Below, piece by piece: positions 8,597 to 17,096 of a stretch of DNA of 64,000 bases (the first letter of the stretch is position 1; each line of letters starts with the position of its first letter). The notes under the pieces were generated by a model, which ran no database searches, was not told where the DNA came from, and saw only the letters and a list, made by a program, of their open reading frames with translations. Source of the DNA: Streptomyces sp. IMTB 2501 (lineage in GTDB: Bacteria > Actinomycetota > Actinomycetes > Streptomycetales > Streptomycetaceae); assembly GCF_001953885.1 (NCBI RefSeq), contig NZ_MQUS01000002.1, positions 186,001-250,000 of the forward strand, given 5' to 3'. A program made the position numbers and the translations under genes.

Positions 8597-9417
8597 CCGC
8601 CCACCGTGACCGACTCCAGTGTGAAGTCGATGTCGTTGGGTGGGGCGACCAGCAGGGACAGCAGCTCCTCGCGGCTGCGGGCCGTGTGCCGGCGCCGTTC
8701 CTGGGCGACCATGGTCCGGGTGTAGGCGAGGCGCTCGGCGGAGCCGAACCCGGTGGCGGGCGCCTGGGTCAGCGAACCCGGCCAGATGCGGTAGCGGTAC
8801 AGCACGGGGCGCACGCTGCGCAGCCGGTACAGGCGGGCCGCCCGGAGATGGAAGTCGGTGTCGGCGCCGAGGCGAGCCGTGCCGTCGAAGCCGCCGAGCC
8901 GCCGCAGCACCTCACTGCGCACGACCGTCGACGGATGAAGCAGGACCGTCGAACGGCCCAGCCGCATCCAGAGGTTGCCGTTGCGCGGCATCCGGCGCCG
9001 CCCTGTGGTGTGGCCGACCGGGTCGATGAACTCGTAGGCGCAGCCCACCAGATCGGCCCCGTCCCGCTCCAGCAGGGCCAGCTGGTGGCGCAGTCGGCCG
9101 GGCAGGCTGATGTCGTCGGCGTCCTGGAAGGCGACGTAGGGCGTGTCGACCAGCTCCAGCACCTTGTTCTTGATCCGCAGATGGCCGACGTTCACGGAGG
9201 TGCGCAGCACGGTCAGGCGCCGGTCGCCCGCGTGCGGGCGCAGCGCCTCCGTCCACGCCTCGTCCGGCGAGTGGTCATCGACCACGAACAGCCGCAGGTC
9301 GGGCCGGTCCTGGGCGAGGACCGACGCCACGGCCGTGCCGAGGTACTCCGCGCAGTCGTAGTGGGGCAGGACGACGGTGACTGCCGCCTCGGTGCCTGTT
9401 GCAGCCCGCACCCGCAT
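8593..9417 (-). CDS. GT2-family glycosyltransferase
   Basis: 274 residues, a compact GT-A enzyme: VTVVLPHYDCAEYLGTAVAS, LFVVDDHSPD, the metal motif QDADD (DAD at 99-101), then GADTDFHLRAARLY as the catalytic-base region. GAAGGGAGCG precedes the ATG at 9417. It lies between two other glycosyltransferases on the same strand, 90 bp after the first and overlapping the next by 4 bp. Likely adds one sugar of the oligosaccharide; donor and order cannot be read from sequence. Confidence 0.9.
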   Translation of the reverse strand: MRVRAATGTEAAVTVVLPHYDCAEYLGTAVASVLAQDRPDLRLFVVDDHSPDEAWTEALRPHAGDRRLTVLRTSVNVGHLRIKNKVLELVDTPYVAFQDADDISLPGRLRHQLALLERDGADLVGCAYEFIDPVGHTTGRRRMPRNGNLWMRLGRSTVLLHPSTVVRSEVLRRLGGFDGTARLGADTDFHLRAARLYRLRSVRPVLYRYRIWPGSLTQAPATGFGSAERLAYTRTMVAQERRRHTARSREELLSLLVAPPNDIDFTLESVTVGG

Positions 9418-9507
9418 CGCTCCCTTCCGCCGGCCGCCGTCTGCACGGCCGTCCGTGTCAGCGTTCCTGTGCCACCACGTCGTCAGCCCTCCCGTGCCGG
9501 CACACCG

Positions 9508-10665
9508 TCAGCGTCCCCGCGCCACCAGGTCCCGGCTCGCCTCGGCCGCCGGGCTGCGGAAGTCGCCCTCGTCCCCCCAGGCCACCTGCCGCAGCGGGCG
9601 GCCCGCCAGCCCGCGCGCCGCCAGCCCCGCCGCCACCGAACAGAACCAGGTCAGGTGTACCGCCTTGACCGTCCACCGCTTCAGCCCGCGCACCGTCCCG
9701 CCGCTGCCGTGCCAGGAGGCCAGTGGCCACAGGCCGTGGAAGAGGACGCGGGTGAGATACGTCCGCGCGGTCGCCCACGGGTAGTCGGCCGTCGAGGTCA
9801 CATGGCTGTAGAGCGAGCGGCGCAACCGGCGAAGCGTGTCGTGGGCCCGGCTGACCCGGTAGAAGCTGCCTTGTGCGTCCGGCAGCACCTCCAGGTCGTG
9901 CAGGGGGTCGGCCGCACCGGGGTCGAGGAGTTCGAACAGCACATGTCCGTCGTCGGCGAGGCGGCGGGCCGGGATGCCGTCCGCGACCACGTCCGCCGCG
10001 ACCAGCATGCAGGCCGCCGCCGGATACGCGCCCGGCGGCACGGTGACACCGGAGATCCGGGCCATCGTCCGTGACGCGGCCGACGTACGGGGCAGGGCGA
10101 CCAGGTGCGCGCCGACGGCTCCGGTGCAGCCGCGCTCCTGGAAACGGGCGACCAGCCGGGCCAGGCACCCGGGGCCCAGCCGTATGTCGTCGTCGGTCCA
10201 CAGCCAGCCGGCGTAGCCGAGCCGCCGGGACAGGTGCAGCGCCGCGTTGACGGTGCGCAGCTTGCCCGGTCCCGGCAGCGCGAAGCCGACGGTGCCGGCG
10301 GGGTCGAGCGCGGTCAGCCGGCGCAACCGGTCGAGCGCCTCCGGGAGCTCGCCGGGACCGTACTGCATGCCCAGCCACACGGTCAGAGGCAGACCGGGGT
10401 GGGTCTCCCGCACCTCGTCGAGCCCGTCGAGCAGTTGGCGGAACGCGGTCGCGTGCGCCTGCGCGTCGCACCGGGCGACGTAGCTCGGCAGAAGCACCCC
10501 GAGCCCGCCCCGAGGAAGCTCGGACATGACGTCGTCAGCGGCCTCTTCGCCCTGCGCGCCGGACCGCACCAAGGCCACCGGGTCGTACGGCACGGCCACC
10601 GGGTCGAAGCCGCGGGCCACGGCACGCTGCCACCAGATACGGCCGTCCCCGGTGCCCCCGCGCAT
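9508..10665 (-). CDS. Glycosyltransferase-like protein, GT-A type with C-terminal hydrophobic tail
   Basis: 385 residues. A GT-A-like core carries ALPGPGKLRTVNAAL at about 130-143 and the acidic triad WTDDDIRLGPG (DDD 158-160), later RLADDGHVLFELLDPG. The C-terminal third has amphipathic or hydrophobic stretches (HGLWPLASWHG; AVHLTWFCSVAAGLAARGLAGR), probably a membrane anchor. The ATG at 10665 has AAGGGA six bases upstream; a TTG 66 bases earlier lacks a site. It is a clear paralogue of the protein at 17097-18344. First gene of the minus-strand glycosyltransferase operon, divergent from the ABC transporter at 11141. Confidence 0.8.
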   Translation of the reverse strand: MRGGTGDGRIWWQRAVARGFDPVAVPYDPVALVRSGAQGEEAADDVMSELPRGGLGVLLPSYVARCDAQAHATAFRQLLDGLDEVRETHPGLPLTVWLGMQYGPGELPEALDRLRRLTALDPAGTVGFALPGPGKLRTVNAALHLSRRLGYAGWLWTDDDIRLGPGCLARLVARFQERGCTGAVGAHLVALPRTSAASRTMARISGVTVPPGAYPAAACMLVAADVVADGIPARRLADDGHVLFELLDPGAADPLHDLEVLPDAQGSFYRVSRAHDTLRRLRRSLYSHVTSTADYPWATARTYLTRVLFHGLWPLASWHGSGGTVRGLKRWTVKAVHLTWFCSVAAGLAARGLAGRPLRQVAWGDEGDFRSPAAEASRDLVARGR

Positions 10666-11140
10666 CCGTGTCCCTTCGCCGGACTGTCCGCGTACGGTCT
10701 CCCCTTCACGCTTCGCGTGAATGTCGCGCAATGCGCGGAATGCAGCCGATTTCGAACGGGCGCAGGTTAACGCGTGCCGTCAACTGATCACAAGGACACC
10801 GGGGTTCTCGCTCGCGACTGGCCGAAATACCGATGTTCCGCTTGCGCCGATTCGGTGAATTCCCCGCGCAGTCCACCGTGCCGGTCAAATGATCGTGGCC
10901 GAATTCCGATGGCGCTCGCTGTCACGGGCCGACAGGAGACTCCGGAAGACGACCGGAAAACGTCCGTGCGTGCCGTCGAACATGCCGCGTCGGCCACGAG
11001 GCACAAGGCGACGGGACCGGCTGTGGCACGCTAATGGCCACGGGAAGCGGCGACCCGACTCTGCGGACCGGAAAGCCCGGAACCAGACCGGCCGACATTC
11101 CGTGCCATGCGGTGCGGCCAACTGCAGGAAGGTGACAGAC
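10666..11140. promoter_or_regulatory. Divergent intergenic region of the antibiotic cluster
   Basis: 475 bp between the glycosyltransferase operon and the ABC transporter operon. No convincing gene is present. GC is lower around 10740-10910 (for example CGAAATACCGATG and GAATTCC stretches), as expected for promoters. AGGAAGGTGACAGAC before 11141 is the transporter ribosome site. I could not assign a specific operator. Confidence 0.5.
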
Positions 11141-11812
11141 ATGAGGTATTCCGCGAACGCGGAACAGCGGTTAGCGGGGGCGTCCGAAGCCGCGGGACGT
11201 GACGTCCTGCTGGAGGCGCACGGAATCGTCAAGAGCTACGGCCGCCGCCGCGTCCTGAACGGCGTCGACCTGGTGGTGCGCGCCGGGGAGGTCGCCGCGA
11301 TCGTCGGCAGCAACGGCGCCGGCAAGTCCAGCATGCTGAAGATCTGCGCCGGGCTGCTCTCCCCGGACGAGGGCCGGGTGACCATCAGCGGGCGCCTCGG
11401 CTACTGCCCGCAGAACGCCGGTGTCATGGGCTTCCTCAAGCCGCGTGAGCACTTCACGCTCTTCGGCAGCGGCCGCGGCATGAGCCGCCGGGAGGCCGAC
11501 CGCCGCGGCCGTGAACTCGCCGCCGGCCTCGACTGGTCCGTCGACCGGACCACCCTGGCCAAGGACCTCTCGGGCGGCACCCGGCAGAAGCTGAACGTCG
11601 TCCTGTCCGCCCTCGGCGATCCCGAGGTGCTGCTCCTCGACGAGCCCTATCAGGGCTTCGACCGCGGATCCTATGTCGACTTCTGGCAGAACGTCTGGCA
11701 CTGGCGCGACGCGGGCAAGGCGATCGTCGTGGTCACCCACATGCTCAACCAGCTCGACCAGGTGGACCACGTCCTCGACCTCACCCCCGGCAGGCAGGAG
11801 GCCGGCCGATGA
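11141..11812 (+). CDS. ABC transporter ATP-binding protein
   Basis: 223 residues. Walker A GSNGAGKS at 56-63, Q-loop in GYCPQNAGV, signature LSGGTRQ at 143-149, Walker B VLLLDEP at 163-169 and H-loop VVTHML: a complete, active-looking ATPase. Codon 11 is TTA (11171-11173), making translation dependent on the bldA leucyl tRNA. The permease overlaps by 4 bp. The moenomycin cluster carries an equivalent separate ATPase/permease pair (MoeP5/MoeX5) next to the prenyl genes; position fits that pair, but I am not certain which symbol belongs to which partner. Confidence 0.9.
   Translation: MRYSANAEQRLAGASEAAGRDVLLEAHGIVKSYGRRRVLNGVDLVVRAGEVAAIVGSNGAGKSSMLKICAGLLSPDEGRVTISGRLGYCPQNAGVMGFLKPREHFTLFGSGRGMSRREADRRGRELAAGLDWSVDRTTLAKDLSGGTRQKLNVVLSALGDPEVLLLDEPYQGFDRGSYVDFWQNVWHWRDAGKAIVVVTHMLNQLDQVDHVLDLTPGRQEAGR
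11171..11173 (+). other. TTA codon (bldA-dependent) in ABC ATPase
   Basis: In-frame TTA, codon 11 of the ATPase. In Streptomyces only the bldA tRNA reads TTA, so expression is tied to development. Confidence 0.9.
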
Positions 11813-12489
11813 CCCGCACCCTGCGCATGGCCGAGATGACGCTTCGCGAACTGCTGCGCCGCCGCGGTGTGCTCGGCCTGCTGCTGCTCGTGCCGCTCGT
11901 GTTCTACCTCGGCCGGCACGACCAGGCCGGCCAGGCCATCCGGTTCGCCAGCCTCGGCGTCGGCTTCGCGGTCAGCACCGCGGCCCTCTTCTCGGCCGTC
12001 GGCGGCCGCGAGGTCGAGCCCCGCCTTGCCCTGTCCGGCTTCCGCCCCCGGCACCTGTACCTGGGCCGTACGCTCGCGCTCCTGGCCGCCGGGCTGCTGA
12101 TCGCGGCGCTGTATGCCCTGGTCGTGATCGTCGACCAGGACGTGGCCCATCCGGCCGCGATCGCACTGGAGATGGGCCTGACGACGATCGTGGCGGTACC
12201 GCTGGGGCTGCTGCTCGGTCTGGCCGTTCCCCGGGACCTGGAGGGCAGTCTGCTGCTGATCTCCGTGATCGGTGCCCAGATGGTGATCGACCCGGCCAAG
12301 CAGTCCGCCAAGGCGCTGCCCTTCTGGTCGACCCGGGAGATCATCACCTATGCCGTCGACGGCGCCGGCAGTGGTTCGCTCGGCTCCGGAGCGACACATG
12401 CAGTGGTGGTGTGCGCGCTGCTCGCCGTGGCGAGCGGCGCCATCGTGTCCGTGCGATTGCGGCGCCGCGCCCACATGCAATTCGTGTGA
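11809..12489 (+). CDS. ABC transporter permease, six-helix type
   Basis: 226 residues with six predicted transmembrane segments, starting at GVLGLLLLVPLVFYL and ending at AVVVCALLAVASGAI with a basic tail. No periplasmic domain. ATGA overlap with the ATPase gene. Together they form a small exporter, perhaps for an intermediate, the final phosphoglycolipid or immunity. A strong terminator follows 25 bp after the stop. Confidence 0.88.
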   Translation: MTRTLRMAEMTLRELLRRRGVLGLLLLVPLVFYLGRHDQAGQAIRFASLGVGFAVSTAALFSAVGGREVEPRLALSGFRPRHLYLGRTLALLAAGLLIAALYALVVIVDQDVAHPAAIALEMGLTTIVAVPLGLLLGLAVPRDLEGSLLLISVIGAQMVIDPAKQSAKALPFWSTREIITYAVDGAGSGSLGSGATHAVVVCALLAVASGAIVSVRLRRRAHMQFV

Positions 12490-12513
12490 ACCCGCTGTGA
12501 GTTCAGCTTCTTC

Positions 12514-12542
12514 GCGAGGGCCGGGACACTCCCGGCCCTCGC
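12514..12542 (+). terminator. Hairpin terminator after the ABC pair
   Basis: A 13-bp perfect stem (GCGAGGGCCGGGA / TCCCGGCCCTCGC) with a CAC loop, followed by CCGTATTT. It separates the transporter from the repeat-protein gene. Confidence 0.8.
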
Positions 12543-12695
12543 CCGTATTTCGCCGTGTTCCCATGCATCGCATACCGAATCACCCCTACCTCGTAGAAAG
12601 GAACACGTGTAGGGTTGGGGACTCGCCCTGCCGTCGGCGCATCCGCGCGCCCGGCATGGTGCCTGCTCGTCACCTCTCCCTCGAAAGGAGAGCAC

Positions 12696-13739
12696 GTGAA
12701 CGGTGCACAGCGATTAGCCGCCGACGAATCCATCGTACAAGCCCTGTCCCAGGCCACGGAATTCCTTCGCTCCGCACGTGACACGGACGGCTGGTGGAAC
12801 GACTACGAGGTACGCGGCCCCGGTCAGTTCTGGGCAACGGCCTTTGTCGGCGCCTCTCTCGCGGATTTGCCCGACGGTCCGGGACACACGGCCGCGACCG
12901 AGTCATGGGAACTGCTGAAGCACACCCGCGGCCCTTCCGACGGCTGGGGCTATTGCCCCCAGGTGCCCGGCGACGCCGACATCACCTCCTGGGCGCTGCG
13001 CCTGGCCGAGGCGCTGGGCGATGAGAAGGACGTCCGCGCCGCCGAGGGCTACCGTTTCGTCGCCGCGCATCTGCAGCCGGACGGCGGGATCTCCAGCTAC
13101 CTCCCGCAGGTCGCCGCACCCTTCCTGGAGCGGGTGGCACCCCGCTGGGACGCGTGGTACGCCAGTCACCCCTGCGTGACGGCGGCCGCTGCCGGCCTCG
13201 GCCAACTCCCGGTCCAAGAGCGTCTGTTGGCCCGGCTGAGAGAGATCCAGCGGCCGGACGGATCGTGGCCCGCCTACTGGTGGCCGGACCGCGAGTACCC
13301 CACGGCGCTGGCCGCCGAGGCCCTCACCGCAGGCCGCCCGGACGCCGACTGCCCCGAGGCGCGCGCCGCCGCGCGCTGGGCCGCCGCCAGAATCGGCGCC
13401 GACGGCGCCGTACGCACCGACTTGGAGCCGGACGGCTCCGCCTTCGCCACCGCTTTCGCCCTGCGCGCCGTCCTGGCCGGCCCGGTCGGCGAGGGCATCG
13501 AGGCCGTCCACCGGGCCGTCGGTCATCTCCTCGACTCCCAGAAAAAAGACGGCAGTTGGCGGGCATCCGCGTGGTGTCGCGTCCCCGGCCCCATGGAACG
13601 GGACCCGGACGCGCGCGAGCACTGGGAGCGCGGGCGGCGCGGCAAGGCCGCGCTGGGCTCCGTGGTCCTGGACACCAGAGCGCTCTACACCACCGCTTCC
13701 GCCGTCGCCGCGCTGACCAGGGCAGTAGCACAGCGCTGA
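12696..13739 (+). CDS. Prenyltransferase/squalene-oxidase-repeat (terpene-cyclase-fold) protein
   Basis: 347 residues of the alpha-barrel repeat family that includes squalene-hopene and class II diterpene cyclases. QW-type turns are visible: DTDGWW (29-34), SDGWGY (81-86), QRPDGSW (185-191), QKKDGSW (282-288). Where class II cyclases have the protonating DxDD motif this protein has GDADITSW (92-99), so the last Asp is Ile. It is also shorter than a full two-domain cyclase. GAAAGGAGA precedes the GTG at 12696. Codon 7 is TTA. Flanked by hairpins on both sides, just upstream of the two prenyl-assembly genes. Possible roles: cyclising or remodelling the lipid chain, or an inactive prenyl-binding partner. 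I recall no such gene in the characterised moenomycin cluster. Confidence 0.75.
   Translation: MNGAQRLAADESIVQALSQATEFLRSARDTDGWWNDYEVRGPGQFWATAFVGASLADLPDGPGHTAATESWELLKHTRGPSDGWGYCPQVPGDADITSWALRLAEALGDEKDVRAAEGYRFVAAHLQPDGGISSYLPQVAAPFLERVAPRWDAWYASHPCVTAAAAGLGQLPVQERLLARLREIQRPDGSWPAYWWPDREYPTALAAEALTAGRPDADCPEARAAARWAAARIGADGAVRTDLEPDGSAFATAFALRAVLAGPVGEGIEAVHRAVGHLLDSQKKDGSWRASAWCRVPGPMERDPDAREHWERGRRGKAALGSVVLDTRALYTTASAVAALTRAVAQR
12714..12716 (+). other. TTA codon in terpene-cyclase-fold gene
   Basis: In-frame TTA, codon 7. A second bldA-dependent gene in the same cluster. Confidence 0.9.
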
Positions 13740-13752
13740 GGCCGGCGGCAGC

Positions 13753-13792
13753 CGTGCCGCGCCGCGCGGATCACACGCGTCGGCGCGGCACG
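13753..13792 (+). terminator. Hairpin between repeat-protein and prenyl genes
   Basis: A 12-bp stem, CGTGCCGCGCCG / CGGCGCGGCACG, around a 16-nt loop in the 86-bp gap. It could terminate the previous gene or attenuate the next. No T-run follows. Confidence 0.5.
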
Positions 13793-13825
13793 CCATGAAC
13801 AGACCACAACAAGGGGGAACTCCGG

Positions 13826-14644
13826 GTGAAGACGTCACCACAGCTGGCTCAGCGTATCCAGGTCCCGACCACACCACCCCTGCTGAGCCGGGCCGATGTT
13901 CTCGCGCGACTGCGCGACAGTTCGCCCGGTCCGGTCCACATCATCGACCCGTTCAAGGTCCCCTTGGACGAGGCCGTGCAGAAGGCGAAGGCGCTGGAGG
14001 AACTCGGCTACCCCGCCCTCATCCTGGCGAGCACCGACTACGAGTCCTTCGAGTCCCGTATGGATCCCTATGTGGCGGCGGTCAAGGAGGTCACCTCGCT
14101 GCCGGTACTGCTGCACTTCCCGCCGCGCAAGGGCGTCGGCTTCCCGCTGGCCCGTGGCGCCGACGCCGTTCTGCTGCCCGCGCTGCTCGGCTCACGCGAC
14201 GACTACTACGTGTGGAAGAGCTACCTTGAAACCCTGCTCACCCTGCCCGGCCGGGTCGACCACGCGGACTGGCCGGAACTGCTGCTCACCGTCGCCCTCA
14301 CCTTCGGCGAGGACCGCCGCACCGGCGACCTGCTGGGCACCGAGCCGGTGGTCACCTCGACGACGGAGCAGATCGACCGCTACACAGCCGTCGCCCGCAG
14401 CTTCGGCTTCCACATGGTGTACCTGTACTCGCGCAACGCGCAGGTCCCCGCCGACGTGGTCCGCTATTTCCGCAAAGGGCTCGACGACGGGCAGATCCTG
14501 TTCGTCAGCGGCAATGTCCGCCGCCGCGCCCATGTCACCCGGTACCTGGAGGCGGGCGCCGACTTCGTGGGCTTCGCCGGGGCGCTGGAACACCCCGACT
14601 GGCGGACCACGCTCGCCGAGCTGTCGGGCGGGGAGCCGTCGTGA
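13826..14644 (+). CDS. moeO5: MoeO5-like prenyl-3-phosphoglycerate synthase (PcrB/GGGPS family)
   Basis: 272 residues, TIM-barrel prenyltransferase of the PcrB/geranylgeranylglyceryl-phosphate synthase family. Key motifs: VHIIDPFKVPLDEAV (37-51), LILASTDYESFESR (66-78), LPVLLHFPPRKGVG and ADAVLLPALLGSRDDYYVW. MoeO5 is the family member that joins farnesyl diphosphate to 3-phosphoglycerate, the first committed step of moenomycin biosynthesis. In Streptomyces a PcrB-type gene beside a MoeN5-type gene is a strong pathway marker. GTG start after AAGGGGGAACTCCGG; its stop overlaps the next start (GTGA). It contains no TTA codon, unlike what I recall for the S. ghanaensis gene. Confidence 0.88.
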   Translation: MKTSPQLAQRIQVPTTPPLLSRADVLARLRDSSPGPVHIIDPFKVPLDEAVQKAKALEELGYPALILASTDYESFESRMDPYVAAVKEVTSLPVLLHFPPRKGVGFPLARGADAVLLPALLGSRDDYYVWKSYLETLLTLPGRVDHADWPELLLTVALTFGEDRRTGDLLGTEPVVTSTTEQIDRYTAVARSFGFHMVYLYSRNAQVPADVVRYFRKGLDDGQILFVSGNVRRRAHVTRYLEAGADFVGFAGALEHPDWRTTLAELSGGEPS

Positions 14645-15459
14645 CCGCGGTGCTGCCCGAGGCCTACACCGCGTCGATGCTCGGCACCGAGTCGGCCAAC
14701 CGCGACCACGTCACCGGCTTCGTCGCCCGCAACGGCGGATCTCCCGAACTCGTCGCCCACACCGCCGCGTTGCGGCTCTATCTGCGTGTCCCGCACTTCC
14801 TCACCGAGTGGGTCACCGAACCCGGCCTGCGGGCCCAGGTGGCCCGTGCGCTGGCACTGGACATCGTGGCGATGAAGCTGCTGGACGACCTCATGGACGA
14901 CGACACCGGACTCGACCGCGTCGAACTCGCCTGTCTGTGCCTGCATCTGCACCTGACGGCCGTGCACGAGATGTGCGCCCTGGCCGAGGAGGCACGCACC
15001 GTCACGGACGTGCTGGAACGCGATTTCAGCACGGTCTGCACGGGCCAGATCCGCACCAAGAGCCGGCGCGCGGAGAACCTGGACGAGTGGTGCGCCCACG
15101 CCAGCACCTACGGCGCCTGCTTCCTCGGCTGCTACGGCGCGCTCGCCGCCCTGTGCGGCCGGGCCACCGAATCCGTGGGCCCCGCAAGGCGGTTCGCCGA
15201 GGCGTTCGGCACGATCATCACGATCGCCGACGACCTGACCGACTACGACCGGCACGGCGAGCGGGCCGGCAACCTCGGCCATCTGATGCGCACGGGCGCC
15301 GTGCCCGTACGGGACGTCTCGGCGCTGCTGGAGCGCCTGCGCGGCCAGGCGCTCGACGCGGTGCGCGAACAGCCGTCCGCGCTGGGGCTCGTACCCGTCG
15401 TCGGTCTGTACACGGACGACGTACGGGACCGGCTGCTGCCCCCACACGCGATGAGCTGA
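14641..15459 (+). CDS. moeN5: MoeN5-like prenyltransferase (polyprenyl synthase fold)
   Basis: 272 residues, all-helical isoprenoid synthase fold with two Asp-rich motifs: DDLMDDD at 82-88 and DDLTD at 197-201, both inside predicted helices for binding diphosphate through magnesium. Length matches MoeN5, which extends the farnesyl chain with a C10 unit to make the branched C25 moenocinyl lipid. Translationally coupled to the MoeO5-like gene by a GTGA overlap. Ends at a bidirectional terminator facing the minus-strand carbamoyltransferase. A plain terpene synthase is the alternative, but context argues for MoeN5. Confidence 0.85.
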   Translation: MTAVLPEAYTASMLGTESANRDHVTGFVARNGGSPELVAHTAALRLYLRVPHFLTEWVTEPGLRAQVARALALDIVAMKLLDDLMDDDTGLDRVELACLCLHLHLTAVHEMCALAEEARTVTDVLERDFSTVCTGQIRTKSRRAENLDEWCAHASTYGACFLGCYGALAALCGRATESVGPARRFAEAFGTIITIADDLTDYDRHGERAGNLGHLMRTGAVPVRDVSALLERLRGQALDAVREQPSALGLVPVVGLYTDDVRDRLLPPHAMS

Positions 15460-15460
15460 C

Positions 15461-15489
15461 CGCCGGCCCGCAGAGCATGCGGGCCGGCG
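15461..15489. terminator. Bidirectional terminator between convergent operons
   Basis: A 12-bp perfect stem CGCCGGCCCGCA / TGCGGGCCGGCG with loop GAGCA, exactly filling the gap between the stops at 15459 and 15496. Confidence 0.85.
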
Positions 15490-15495
15490 CGCTCC

Positions 15496-17088
15496 TCAGC
15501 TCCGGGAGCCCGGGTACGCCATCACGTCGTCGAAGACGAACAGGTCGATGTCGCTCTCCCCGAAGTCGTCCAGGACGTCCCGGGCGGTGTGCGCGATGGC
15601 CCGACCGGGGCCGTTCAGCGAGGTGTTGATCAGGGCCGGGACACCGGTGAGCGCCTCGAAGTCGGCGAGCAGCCCGTGCAGCCGCGGCTGGTCGGCGCCC
15701 AGCGTCTGGATCCGGCAGGTACCGTTGACATGCCGGGCCTCGGGGGCCGTGCCCTCCGGGAGCGGGTACTCGAACAGCATGTACGGCGAGGGATGCGCAC
15801 CGGGATTCAGCTCGGCGAACCGCTCCTGACGCATCACCGCGCCGAGCGGGCGGTACCACTCGCGCTGCTTCAGCTCCTCACTCATCCGCTTGCGCATACC
15901 GGGCACGGCCGGGCTGCCCAGCAGCGAGCGGTGCCCGAGGGCACGCGGCCCCAGTTCGGCCGCGCCCTCGACCGCGGCCACCACCCCGCCGTCCGCCAGC
16001 AGCCGGGCGACCGCAGCACCGTCGTACGCGACGGGCCGCAGCCCCGCCGCGCGCAGGGTCTCGTACGCGGCCGGGGCCGGTTCGCCGATGCCGTTGCCGT
16101 ACACACCGACGGGCTCGGCGCGTTCGCCCAGCACATAGGTGAGGGCGTAGATCCCGGCCCCCACCAGGTGCCCGGCGTCACCGCAGGCGGGCGGGATAGC
16201 GATGTCCCGGCCGAAGGACTGCCGCAGCGCGGAGTTGGCGACGATGTTCAGGGCGCAGCCACCGCCCAGAGCGAGCGGGCCCACCCCCTCGGCGGTGCGG
16301 GAGACGTACCGGTCGAGGACTGCGTGCACGGTCTCGGTGAACAGCTCCTGGAAGGTGGCGACCACATGGGCGGCGGACTCGAACTCCGGGCTGAACTCGG
16401 GCCGTTGGGCGAGTTCGGCGCGTACCCGCTCGGCCAGCTCCAGGTCGTGCATGACGTCGGGGTCGACCGCCTCCAGCTGCTCGCGTATCCGGGGATCGGA
16501 CTGGCCGTAGCCGCCGAGGGCCATCACCTTGCCGGCCACGCTCGGGCTCCTGCCGAACCCCAGCAGATGGCCGATCGCGGTCCAGCCGAAGCCGTTGCCG
16601 TACCAGGGCAGCGGATCCTTGGCGATCCAGTCCAGGCGGCCGGCGTCGACGCGGAAGAGCGAGCTGCGGGTGAGCTGCCCCCGGCCCTCGTTGACCAGGA
16701 CCACGGTGCCGTCCGCGTGACCCGCGTAGTGCGCGGCGAGCGCAGCGTGCGACACCTCGTGCGTGACGACGAGGCACTCCACGCGCCGGCCCAGCAGGTC
16801 GCACACCGTCCGGTGGTGGGGCGCGCCGGCGTTGATCCGCCGCAGCGCCACGTCGAGGTCGGGGATGCGCAGCAGCGCGCTGCGCACCGGGGTGCTGACC
16901 GCCACCAGGTCGATCCCGTCGGCGTCCACGCACTCCTGGGCGAGCACATGCCGCAGGGCGACGTCACTGCGGTGGTCGTGCTTGACCCGGGTGAGCCGCT
17001 CGGTCTCCACGGCGAACACCAGGCGCCCGTCCTCGAAGTAGCCGACGCCCGTGTCATGGCCGGCGGAGTGGAGGGACAGTACCTTCAT
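15496..17088 (-). CDS. moeM5: MoeM5-like carbamoyltransferase (NodU/CmcH family)
   Basis: 530 residues. N-terminal Kae1-like domain begins MKVLSLHSAGHDTGVGYFED and includes THEVSHAALAAHYAG, whose histidines bind the metal for carbamoyl-adenylate formation; GPLALGGGCALN is the nucleotide loop. The C-terminal YrdC-like part includes GPRALGHRSLLGSP and VPALINTSLNGPG. The family moves carbamoyl from carbamoyl phosphate to a sugar hydroxyl; MoeM5 carbamoylates the first (F-unit) sugar. GGAGCGCTG precedes the ATG at 17088, 8 bp after the upstream glycosyltransferase stop. Confidence 0.92.
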   Translation of the reverse strand: MKVLSLHSAGHDTGVGYFEDGRLVFAVETERLTRVKHDHRSDVALRHVLAQECVDADGIDLVAVSTPVRSALLRIPDLDVALRRINAGAPHHRTVCDLLGRRVECLVVTHEVSHAALAAHYAGHADGTVVLVNEGRGQLTRSSLFRVDAGRLDWIAKDPLPWYGNGFGWTAIGHLLGFGRSPSVAGKVMALGGYGQSDPRIREQLEAVDPDVMHDLELAERVRAELAQRPEFSPEFESAAHVVATFQELFTETVHAVLDRYVSRTAEGVGPLALGGGCALNIVANSALRQSFGRDIAIPPACGDAGHLVGAGIYALTYVLGERAEPVGVYGNGIGEPAPAAYETLRAAGLRPVAYDGAAVARLLADGGVVAAVEGAAELGPRALGHRSLLGSPAVPGMRKRMSEELKQREWYRPLGAVMRQERFAELNPGAHPSPYMLFEYPLPEGTAPEARHVNGTCRIQTLGADQPRLHGLLADFEALTGVPALINTSLNGPGRAIAHTARDVLDDFGESDIDLFVFDDVMAYPGSRS

Positions 17089-17096
17089 CAGCGCTC

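Noticed and set aside
7398..10074. Long open frames on the plus strand opposite the glycosyltransferases (Gly/Ser/Ala- and Arg/Pro-rich)
   Set aside because: They are mirror images of the 27-bp coding repeat and of high-GC third positions; no ribosome site or domain is visible, while the minus strand encodes clear GT2 enzymes.
12696..13739. Calling this gene an active class II diterpene cyclase
   Set aside because: The DxDD acid motif is not intact (GDADIT) and the protein is short, so only the fold family is claimed.
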